Source of the DNA: Verrucomicrobia bacterium UBA1727 | Lineage (GTDB): Bacteria; Verrucomicrobiota; Kiritimatiellia; RFP12; UBA1067 | Length of the DNA: 8,097 nucleotides | NCBI GenBank assembly: GCA_002315875.1 | Contig: DCIL01000023.1 | Location: 41,973-50,069 of the forward strand | Direction: 5' to 3' | Shown here: in pieces, positions 1 through 5,720 of the stretch | Layout of the letters: each line of letters opens with the position of its first letter | How positions within the stretch are numbered: position 1 is the stretch's first letter | Notes under the pieces: model-generated | The model's input: only the letters and a program-made list of their open reading frames with translations | What the model was told of the DNA's origin: nothing | Databases searched by the model: none | Made by a program: the position numbers and the translations under genes

Positions 1-478
1 GCTCCATCGCGAGGGAACGGACGATTGCAACGCGCTGCTTCTGTCCCCCCGAAAGCTGCTGCGGATACGCCTTCGCCTTCTCTTCGAGTCCGACCATCTT
101 CAGAAGTTCCATCGCCTTCTTCTCCGCCTCGGCCGCGGGGACGCCGCGCACGAGTTTCGGAGCGAGGGTGATGTTGTCGAGAATCGTCAGATGCGGGAAG
201 AGATTGAAATGCTGGAAGACCATGCCCATCTCGGAGCGGACGGCATTCTTGGTCTTCTCGTCGGCCTTGACGATGTCGATGCCGTCGAAAACGATGGAGC
301 CCTCCGTCGGCTGTTCGAGGAGGTTCATGCACCGAAGGAACGTCGACTTGCCGCCGCCCGACGGACCGATCATCACGACGACCTCACCCTTGCGGATGTC
401 GGTGGTGAGGCCCTTCAAGACCTCGAGCTTGCCGAAGCTCTTCTTAAGTCCCGTAATCTTCAAAAGCGTCTCTGCCAT
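1..478 (-). CDS. Polar amino acid ABC transporter ATP-binding protein (GlnQ/HisP type), 3' end cut by window edge
   Basis: This is the ATPase subunit that would power uptake by the permease encoded just upstream. Reading down from the ATG at 478-476 gives 159 codons before the window ends. Walker A (GPSGGGKST) is at residues 38-46, the Q-loop glutamine at about 89 (MVFQHFNLFPH), and the ABC signature LSGGQ at 142-146. The order and the text around them are typical of the polar amino acid transporter family, whose members run about 240-250 residues, so roughly a third is missing. Walker B and the H-loop lie beyond the edge and cannot be assessed. The Shine-Dalgarno GAGAGG (492-487) overlaps the permease stop codon and sits 8 nt from the ATG, so the two genes are probably translationally coupled. 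The signature is followed by AIVRSLAME where AIARALAME is more usual, a mild variation. Family is certain; the substrate is not. Confidence 0.95.
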   Translation of the reverse strand, partial: MAETLLKITGLKKSFGKLEVLKGLTTDIRKGEVVVMIGPSGGGKSTFLRCMNLLEQPTEGSIVFDGIDIVKADEKTKNAVRSEMGMVFQHFNLFPHLTILDNITLAPKLVRGVPAAEAEKKAMELLKMVGLEEKAKAYPQQLSGGQKQRVAIVRSLAME

Positions 479-490
479 ATCTTTAACCTC

Positions 491-1201
491 TCACGAATCG
501 TTATGCACCGGATCAGCACCGGTATTCCTCAGATGACGTTCGAGCTTGCCCAAGAGCCAGGTGAATGTCATGACCAACACAAGATAGATCGCCGCGACCG
601 TGAGATACGGCAGATAAACCGAGTAGGTCTGGCTACGGATGATGTCACCGCCCTTGGCAAGATCGATAAGCGCGATGTAGCCGACGATCGAGGTATCCTT
701 CATCAGCACGATGAACTCGTTGCCCAGCGCAGGCAACACGTTGCGCACCGCCTGCGGGATGATGATTTTGAGCATCGTCTTCCAGTAGCTGAGGCCGAGC
801 GCGCGCCCCGCCTCCATCTGTCCCGGATCGATGGACTCGATACCTGCCCTAAGAATCTCGGCCTGATAAGCGCCGGAGTTGATGCCGAAGGCGAGAATGG
901 CGATGAGAATCTTTGAATCGACCGAACGAAGGATGATGTAGTAGGTGATCAAAAGCTGCACCACCATCGGGGTGCCGCGGATGACCGTAAGGTATATCTT
1001 CGAAAGCGCATTGGCAATCTTGAAATATCCGTACTTGTCATGACTCGATCGGATCACCGATACGAGGAAGCCGATGAGAAGACCGAGGAGAATGGCAAAG
1101 AGAGCGACCTCGAGAGTAACCCCGAGACCGCTCAGCAGATAGTCATACCGTCCGTTCTTTACGAAACAGAGCGAAAAATCATCTATCAACGATTGCCACA
1201 T
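491..1201 (-). CDS. Polar amino acid ABC transporter permease (GlnP/HisM type)
   Basis: A 236-residue inner-membrane permease, a normal length for the His/Glu/Gln/Arg family. Hydrophobic segments lie at about residues 22-50, 66-92, 97-115, 158-182 and 196-217. The family motif RGTP is at 75-78. The EAA loop that contacts the ATPase is at about 130-160 (EAGRALGLS followed by IIIPQAVRNVLP). The N-terminal stretch before the first helix carries the usual LLSGLGVTLEVA pattern. The start is the ATG at 1201-1199: an in-frame TAG lies 15 nt upstream, and GAGG (1210-1207) sits 5 nt before the ATG. That ribosome-binding site is the last, slightly degenerate unit of the 7-bp tandem repeat at 1203-1293, which separates this gene from the binding-protein gene. 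It is followed by the ATPase gene with a 12-nt gap. One permease gene implies a homodimer, unless a second permease lies beyond the window. Confidence 0.95.
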   Translation of the reverse strand: MWQSLIDDFSLCFVKNGRYDYLLSGLGVTLEVALFAILLGLLIGFLVSVIRSSHDKYGYFKIANALSKIYLTVIRGTPMVVQLLITYYIILRSVDSKILIAILAFGINSGAYQAEILRAGIESIDPGQMEAGRALGLSYWKTMLKIIIPQAVRNVLPALGNEFIVLMKDTSIVGYIALIDLAKGGDIIRSQTYSVYLPYLTVAAIYLVLVMTFTWLLGKLERHLRNTGADPVHNDS

Positions 1202-1202
1202 A

Positions 1203-1293
1203 CTATCCTCTACCCTCTACCCTCTACCCTCTACCCTCTACTTTCTCATCTCTACTTTCTCATCTCTCATCTCTCATCTCTACCCTCTCACTT
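1203..1293. repeat. 7-bp tandem repeat array, about 13 units
   Basis: Plus-strand units in unbroken 7-nt register are: CTATCCT (1203), CTACCCT x4 (1210-1237), CTACTTT, CTCATCT, CTACTTT, CTCATCT x3 (1238-1279), CTACCCT (1280) and CTCACTT (1287). The last unit runs through the stop codon of the binding-protein gene. In the transcript the array is entirely purine-rich apart from single T residues, with units AGGGTAG, AGATGAG and AAAGTAG. It fills the whole spacer (1202-1287) between binding protein and permease. It also carries the permease Shine-Dalgarno and four decoy ATG codons that open only very short frames. Two unit types alternate in the middle, which suggests growth by slippage of 7- and 14-nt blocks. 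Confidence 0.95.
1213..1236 (-). other. Potential RNA/DNA G-quadruplex motif in the permease leader
   Basis: On the coding strand the four identical repeat units give four GGG runs (complements of CCC at 1234-1236, 1227-1229, 1220-1222 and 1213-1215), separated by three identical 4-nt loops, TAGA. This satisfies the common G3-N1-7 quadruplex rule. A fifth GGG run lies upstream (1285-1283). The motif ends 11 nt before the permease ATG and directly abuts the Shine-Dalgarno GAGG, so folding could hinder or pace initiation. The sequence pattern is certain; folding in the cell is inferred. Confidence 0.6.
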
Positions 1294-2028
1294 ATCCTTC
1301 AACGCGTCCGATTCCTTGGTGAACTGATCGATCCACTTCTGGAGCTGCCCGCTCTTCTTGAGCTCGGCAATCGTCTCGTTGATCGTCTTGAGAAGCTCGC
1401 TCTGGCCCTTCTTGATCGCGACCGCATACTCTTCGCTCGTGATGAAGTCGGAAATCGCCAGGTCTGGCTCACCTTTAACGCAGTTCTTGGCAGGATCGAT
1501 ATCGGCAATCACGAATTCTACGCGGCCGGACTTGAGCGACGCACAGGCCTCGGCCGGGGACTTGCTGCGCTCCGGTTCCTGCTTGAGCTGCTCGAGAACG
1601 AACGTCTCGGACGTGGTGCCGCTCTGAACGCCGATCTTCTTGCCCTTGAGCTGTTTGACATCCTTGAAGGGATTGCTCTTCTTGTAGATGACGACGATGC
1701 CGGTCTTCACGTACGGAATCGAGAAATCGACGTTTTTCTTGCGATCCTCGGTGACGGTGATGCCGGCCGCGGCGAGATCGGCCTTGCCGGAAATGACCGC
1801 CGGGATGACGGAATCGAAGTCAACGGTCTCAGCCTGGAATTCCCTGCCGAGCTTATTCGCAACCGCGCGGCAGATCTCGACATCGATGCCGACGATCTCC
1901 TGTCCGCGGAGAAATTCATACGGAGGGAACGTCGCCTCGGTAATCATCTTGAGCTTGTTGGAATTCTGTTCGCCACAGCCAACGAGAATCGCAGCCATCG
2001 CCGCAACCATGAAGAATTTTGATTTCAT
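1288..2028 (-). CDS. Polar/basic amino acid ABC transporter substrate-binding lipoprotein (SBP_bac_3 type)
   Basis: A 246-residue periplasmic solute-binding protein. The N-terminus is a lipoprotein signal peptide: KSK, a hydrophobic stretch, then lipobox LVGC with the lipidated cysteine at residue 18. The mature part starts with MITEATFPPYEF (28-39) and GIDVEICRAVANKLG (47-61). It then has the FDSVIPAVISGKADLAAAG block (71-89) and TVTEDRKKNVDFS (91-103), whose Arg96 matches the family's ligand-carboxylate-binding arginine. IADID (174-178) holds the usual acidic residue near the ligand amino group. Domain and length match ArtJ/HisJ/GlnH relatives; which amino acid is bound cannot be read from sequence. 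The start ATG at 2028 has AAAGGA (2044-2039) 10 nt upstream. It is first in a three-gene importer operon, behind its own promoter motif at 2056-2071. Confidence 0.94.
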   Translation of the reverse strand: MKSKFFMVAAMAAILVGCGEQNSNKLKMITEATFPPYEFLRGQEIVGIDVEICRAVANKLGREFQAETVDFDSVIPAVISGKADLAAAGITVTEDRKKNVDFSIPYVKTGIVVIYKKSNPFKDVKQLKGKKIGVQSGTTSETFVLEQLKQEPERSKSPAEACASLKSGRVEFVIADIDPAKNCVKGEPDLAISDFITSEEYAVAIKKGQSELLKTINETIAELKKSGQLQKWIDQFTKESDALKDK

Positions 2029-2055
2029 TTGCCTATAGTCCTTTCAATAATGTTT

Positions 2056-2071
2056 CGTATTATATCAAATC
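2056..2071 (-). promoter_or_regulatory. Extended -10 promoter for the ABC importer operon
   Basis: On the minus strand the motif reads GATTTGATATAATACG. It contains a perfect extended -10, TGATATAAT, with TATAAT at 2064-2059. No TTGACA-like -35 is found at 16-18 nt spacing (the 17-nt position gives TTTATT), as expected for an extended -10 promoter. Transcription would start near 2051-2053, leaving a leader of about 24 nt with the Shine-Dalgarno AAAGGA. The same 16 bases occur before nadA (7808-7823). No convincing terminator is seen between the upstream glycosidase stop and this promoter: CCCCAGTCGGG (2079-2069) could form only a weak stem and has no T-run. Confidence 0.75.
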
Positions 2072-2098
2072 CCGACTGGGGAATAAATGCTTACGGCG

Positions 2099-3721
2099 TT
2101 ACTTCTGGCCGAAGAACTTCTTCACCGTGGCGGTGGAGAGCTTGGGACGACGCATGTTGTCGAAGCAGCCTGCGATCGAGCCGCCGAACATGGCAGAGCA
2201 GTTCTTCGCGCAATAACGCTGGCGGGTGCGGCCGTCGTTCATCTGCCAGATCGCAAAGCCGACACAATCGGGATTCGCCCACAAGGTCTCGAAGATGTCC
2301 GTCAGATACTCGTCCTGGAAATCCTCGGTGCTGATGGACGCATTGAGCGCCTCGCGCTCGCCGTACATGCCGCAGCAGCCGGATTCGGAGATCATGATCG
2401 GCTTCTCGGGATAGAGCGCGCGGAAGCGGGCGATCACGTCGTTGAAGTGCTCGTTGACCTTCTTCTTCAGCTCCGCCTTGGTTCCGGGCTTCATCGGAAT
2501 CGTGCCGGGATACGCATTGAACGCCACGATGTCGGTGTTCACGTTCGCAAGATCCATGTACTTCTTGGCGACGTTGTTGCAGGCGAAGGTGATGAGACGT
2601 CCCGTCTCCTCGGCACGAATCGTATCGATCAGACGGTTTATGAAGGCCGCTCCCTCCTTCTTGGCGCTCGCCGGCTCGTTGAGGAAGGCGAAGATGATGA
2701 CCGATGGATGGTTGAAGCTCGTTCTCACCATCTCCCGTGTCTGCTTGATCTGCATCCGGCACCATTCCTCGTCTGAGAACTCATTCGGCGGAAACGCATT
2801 CTTGTTCGTGGTGTAGTCCTGACCGTTGCCCCATCCGAGCGACTCCTCCCAGATGAGAACGCCCATCTCGTCGCAGAGGTCGAGGAAGCGCTGGGACTGC
2901 TGATAGTGCGCCCCGCGGAGAAAGTTGCCGCCGAGCGCCTTGAGGTTCTGCAGATCCTGGATCATCGTCGCCTCGCTGGTGGCGGAGCCCTCGTTTTGCC
3001 GCGACTCGTGACGGTTGAAGCCCTTGAGGAAGAGTTCCTTGCCGTTGAGGTATATCTTGCGGTTCTTCGCTTCGATCTGACGGATGCCGAAGCGCACTTT
3101 CTGTCCCGCGACCTCGATCGTCGTCAGATTGGGCGCCTCCGGCGACCAGAGCTTGGCGTTCGGCAGCGTGCGCTCCTCCCACTTGCCGTCCTCGACCTTG
3201 ACCGCGATCTTGCGCTTCGCCCAATCTACGGTCTTCACGAACACCTTGGGTTCGCGCTCGACGATCTTGACGCCGTGGTAGAATCCACCGTAGAAATAGA
3301 AATCGTAATACGGACGCGCCAACTTGACGCGCGGCCATTCCATCACGTTGTCGAGCGCGGCAAAGATCGTGTGTTCGCCCTTCGCGAGCGGACCGACCGG
3401 AATCTCAAGGCGCGCGTAGGGATAGGGATGAACACCGAGATCGCGTCCATCGACCGCGAACTTCGCGCGGATGCCCATGCCGTCCACGACGAGCACCGCG
3501 TCCTTCATCTCGCGATCGAGCGTAAACGTGCGGCGGTAGAGTCCCGTGCCGTGCTTCATATACCAGTTAGGACACACGTCCCAGCATCCCGGCACGATCA
3601 TCGTCGCGTCCGCGGCGAAATCAGGTTTCGCCACATCTTCGAGAATCTGGTCTTCCTTGAACGAGAACTCCCAGCTGCCGTTAAGACAGACTGCCATCAT
3701 CACTGCCATCAATGCATTCAT
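2099..3721 (-). CDS. Glycoside hydrolase family 2 enzyme, beta-glucuronidase-like fold without the NxK motif
   Basis: A retaining exo-glycosidase of 540 residues. The sugar-binding jelly-roll domain starts at LNGSWEF (13-19) and runs to about 155. A reduced Ig-like domain covers about 156-213 and includes LWSPEAPNL. A TIM barrel starts near FGIRQIE (211). The acid/base is Glu349 in FLNEP and the nucleophile is Glu446 in ISESG; GFNRHES (234-240) and the AIWQMND strand (490-496) are also typical. E. coli GUS has about 603 residues; the short middle domain accounts for much of the difference. At the C-terminus GGSIAGCF (513-520) aligns with GGNKKGIF of GUS, so the NxK glucuronate-binding pair is replaced by SxA. 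A beta-galactosidase or other activity is therefore more likely than glucuronidase. The first 12 residues are hydrophobic but uncharged, a poor signal peptide. Its start lies 1 nt after the dehydratase stop, with a strong Shine-Dalgarno. Confidence 0.92.
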   Translation of the reverse strand: MNALMAVMMAVCLNGSWEFSFKEDQILEDVAKPDFAADATMIVPGCWDVCPNWYMKHGTGLYRRTFTLDREMKDAVLVVDGMGIRAKFAVDGRDLGVHPYPYARLEIPVGPLAKGEHTIFAALDNVMEWPRVKLARPYYDFYFYGGFYHGVKIVEREPKVFVKTVDWAKRKIAVKVEDGKWEERTLPNAKLWSPEAPNLTTIEVAGQKVRFGIRQIEAKNRKIYLNGKELFLKGFNRHESRQNEGSATSEATMIQDLQNLKALGGNFLRGAHYQQSQRFLDLCDEMGVLIWEESLGWGNGQDYTTNKNAFPPNEFSDEEWCRMQIKQTREMVRTSFNHPSVIIFAFLNEPASAKKEGAAFINRLIDTIRAEETGRLITFACNNVAKKYMDLANVNTDIVAFNAYPGTIPMKPGTKAELKKKVNEHFNDVIARFRALYPEKPIMISESGCCGMYGEREALNASISTEDFQDEYLTDIFETLWANPDCVGFAIWQMNDGRTRQRYCAKNCSAMFGGSIAGCFDNMRRPKLSTATVKKFFGQK

Positions 3722-3722
3722 T

Positions 3723-5087
3723 TTATTTCTCCTTGGTTATGTAAATCTTCGCCATGTCGGTTCGGTAGGCGGACTTCTCCGAGATGTCCAGTTCCTCGAA
3801 GAGCTTCTCGCCGGGACGCATCCCGGTGAACACGATCGGAATGTCGACATACGGCTTGTAACCCATCTGACGGATCATATCCTCCGCGAGATCCACGATC
3901 TTCACCGGCTCGCCCATATCGAGCGTGTAGATCGCGCATTCGCTGCGAGTCGCGGCCTGAAGAACGAGTCCCACCGCCTCGCTGATGCTCATGAAATAGC
4001 GCTTCATCCGCTCATCGGTGATCGTTACCGGTCCCCCCTTCGCGATCTGCTCGCGGAAGAGCGGCACGACTGAGCCGGACGATCCGAGCACGTTGCCGAA
4101 ACGGACCGCACAGAACGAGCACACGCCGCCGTTGAGCTTCATAACTTCCTGCTCCGCGGCAAGTTTGGTGCGTCCCATCACCGAGACCGGATTCACCGCC
4201 TTGTCCGTCGAGATGAGCACGAAGCGTCGCACTGAGAACTTCACCGCGAGCGCGGCAAGGCGCGCCGTCGCCTCGGTATTGTTGCGCCAGCCCTCCTCGG
4301 GATTCGCCTCAACCATCGGCACGTGCTTGTACGCGGCGGCATGGAGAATCACTTCGGGACGATACTTCTCGAGCACCTCGGCCATCGCCGACTCGCTCGC
4401 GACATCCTTCATAAGCGGCACGTAATCGGTGAAGCCGAGTCCGTGCAATTCGCGGTCGATGTCGTAAAGCGCCTTCTCGCAACGCTCGATGAGCACGAGC
4501 TTGGCGACATTCATCGCCGAGAGCTGCCGCACGATCTCGGACCCGATCGAACCGCCCGCACCGGTGACGAGCACAGTACGGTTGTGGAAGAATTCCAGAG
4601 CCGACGCGGCGTCCATCGTCCTTACCGCACGCTCCAAGAGCTTCTCGTCGTTGATGCGACTGAGGGCGATCCAGCTCCAGAGCACGCGCCAGCCGGTGAC
4701 GGTGACGGTCGCGAGGAAAAAGGTGATGACGGTGATCGAATAAGGCGGACGAATATGAGAGAAGCTCTCGAACGGCAGGAAAAGCCGCAGACAGGTCATC
4801 ACCACGCAGGCAGCGGCAGTGGCAAAGCAGAAGCGCACGAGATCACGGATGCGGAAGCGCCGCCAGGCGACCGAATATCCACCGCAGGCGAGAAACGCGG
4901 CAAAATGGACGACCGCCACGGTGATGAAGGAGAAGGCAACGTCTCGCCATCCCCAGCGCGGCGGTTGAAAATCGAAGCGCAGCAGGAACGCTCCGACATA
5001 GGCGGCCGAGAGCGCGGCAAGATCGACAATCGCTCCGCCGACTCGCGTCAGCAGGAACTTCACCCAGGCCTGACCGTTCCTCGTCAT
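3723..5087 (-). CDS. Short membrane-bound nucleotide-sugar 4,6-dehydratase (CapD/FlaA1/WbpM family)
   Basis: Predicted to convert a UDP-HexNAc to its 4-keto-6-deoxy form at the inner membrane, the first step to many surface-glycan sugars. About four membrane segments lie in residues 10-140. The catalytic short-chain dehydrogenase domain starts at about 170: NAD-binding GAGGSIG (176-182), the acidic end of the second strand at Glu201, and AAYKHVPMVE (251-260). STDK is at 293-296, with Met304 and Lys308 in MGRTK. Thr294-Asp295-Lys296 plus a Met in place of the usual SDR tyrosine is the signature of the large FlaA1/PglF/WbpM enzymes. These usually have about 590-665 residues, with a Rossmann-like domain between membrane part and catalytic domain. 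Here only about 30 residues join the two, so that domain is absent, not cut by a frameshift. Start ATG 5087 is 3 nt after the amidase stop, in AGGTAGGAG context. A regulatory or structural role for the missing domain is unknown. Confidence 0.92.
   Translation of the reverse strand: MTRNGQAWVKFLLTRVGGAIVDLAALSAAYVGAFLLRFDFQPPRWGWRDVAFSFITVAVVHFAAFLACGGYSVAWRRFRIRDLVRFCFATAAACVVMTCLRLFLPFESFSHIRPPYSITVITFFLATVTVTGWRVLWSWIALSRINDEKLLERAVRTMDAASALEFFHNRTVLVTGAGGSIGSEIVRQLSAMNVAKLVLIERCEKALYDIDRELHGLGFTDYVPLMKDVASESAMAEVLEKYRPEVILHAAAYKHVPMVEANPEEGWRNNTEATARLAALAVKFSVRRFVLISTDKAVNPVSVMGRTKLAAEQEVMKLNGGVCSFCAVRFGNVLGSSGSVVPLFREQIAKGGPVTITDERMKRYFMSISEAVGLVLQAATRSECAIYTLDMGEPVKIVDLAEDMIRQMGYKPYVDIPIVFTGMRPGEKLFEELDISEKSAYRTDMAKIYITKEK
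3729..3734 (-). promoter_or_regulatory. Strong Shine-Dalgarno of the GH2 gene inside the end of the dehydratase gene
   Basis: AAGGAG lies 7 nt before the ATG at 3721 and is encoded by the last codons of the upstream gene (Thr-Lys-Glu-Lys-stop). It fixes the GH2 start, and with a 1-nt intergenic gap it implies translational coupling. It is the best ribosome-binding site in the window. Confidence 0.9.
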
Positions 5088-5090
5088 CTC

Positions 5091-5717
5091 CTACCTACCC
5101 TCCGCCCAGTCCACAAGGCCGGACACGATCGCCCGCGCGACGAGAAGCTGTCGATCGGCGTTCGCACAATCCTTTTCACCTTGCGGATGCGAGATGAAAT
5201 CGGCCTCGACGAGACAGCTCGGAATCTCGGGATTGCGCGTCACCGCAAAGTTGGCGCGCAACACGCCCTGTCCATCGACGAGATTGAGAAGCGCGATCGT
5301 CATGCGCTTGCTGATGGCGGACGCCAGACCTTCGCCCAAATCGTTCCAGGCGTAGACGGCGTGATAGCGGACGCTCTTCGGATTCTTCCCCGCGGCCGGC
5401 GCATTGTGGTGAATCGAAACGTAGGCGTCGGCCCCGGAACAATGCGCGAGCTTGGGACGGTTGTAGAGTTCCGGAAACGAATCGTCCCACCGCGTCATCT
5501 CGACATGGAAGCCGCGCTCGCGCAATAGTGCCGCGACCTTGAGCGCCAACGCGAGATTGACGTCCTTCTCCTTGATTCCGGTCGGACCTACCGCTCCGTT
5601 ATCCTCACCGCCGTGGCCGGGATCGATCACGAACGTGATCGCATCCGGCGCCTTGCCCTTCGGACGCACTTGCGGCACCTCTGAAGCGTACGGCAGCTTG
5701 GAGTATGTCTTCGCCAC
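5091..5717 (-). CDS. N-acetylmuramoyl-L-alanine amidase (Amidase_3, AmiC/CwlM type), GTG start, no signal peptide
   Basis: A zinc amidase that cleaves the bond between MurNAc and the peptide stem of peptidoglycan; 208 residues, essentially one catalytic domain. All active-site positions are present: zinc ligands His35 (DPGHGG), Glu50 (KEKDVNLALALK) and His103 (SIHHN), and catalytic Glu171 (SCLVEADFISHP). Residues 1-26 form a polar, proline- and lysine-containing tail with no hydrophobic core, so there is no export signal, unusual for a cell-wall enzyme. The frame is closed upstream: TAA of the mutarotase (5723-5721), one codon TCC, then GTG at 5717-5715. It is therefore in the same reading frame as the mutarotase gene. 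No Shine-Dalgarno is visible before the GTG, so translation may depend on re-initiation after the upstream stop. Family is certain; the true start and cellular location are not. Confidence 0.9.
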   Translation of the reverse strand: MAKTYSKLPYASEVPQVRPKGKAPDAITFVIDPGHGGEDNGAVGPTGIKEKDVNLALALKVAALLRERGFHVEMTRWDDSFPELYNRPKLAHCSGADAYVSIHHNAPAAGKNPKSVRYHAVYAWNDLGEGLASAISKRMTIALLNLVDGQGVLRANFAVTRNPEIPSCLVEADFISHPQGEKDCANADRQLLVARAIVSGLVDWAEGR

Positions 5718-5720
5718 GGA

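Noticed and set aside
1203..1293. CTACCCT repeat as a telomere-like, CRISPR or REP element
   Set aside because: The units are 7 nt and direct, with no spacers and no palindrome. They lie inside an operon, not at a replicon end, and the resemblance to telomeric CCCTAA is only partial.
1..2028. ABC importer assigned to a specific amino acid such as glutamine, arginine or histidine
   Set aside because: The family motifs are shared by all polar amino acid systems, and the visible ligand-site residues do not separate them.
2065..2098. Rho-independent terminator between the GH2 gene and the ABC operon
   Set aside because: CCCCAGTCGGG could pair over only about 3 bp with a short loop and is followed by ATTTGATATAAT, not a T-run. 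It overlaps the promoter context instead.
3683..3721. Lipoprotein lipobox at the GH2 N-terminus (Cys12)
   Set aside because: The residue before the cysteine is Val, not Gly, Ala or Ser, and there is no positive charge at the N-terminus, so a lipidation site is not supported.
4323..5528. Long open frames on the plus strand opposite the real genes (4323-5528, 5799-6902, 2906-3829, 191-916, 7085-7834)
   Set aside because: They mirror minus-strand genes with clear families, are rich in Arg, His, Asp and Glu as expected from antisense reading of GC-rich codons, and show no recognisable domain or ribosome-binding site.
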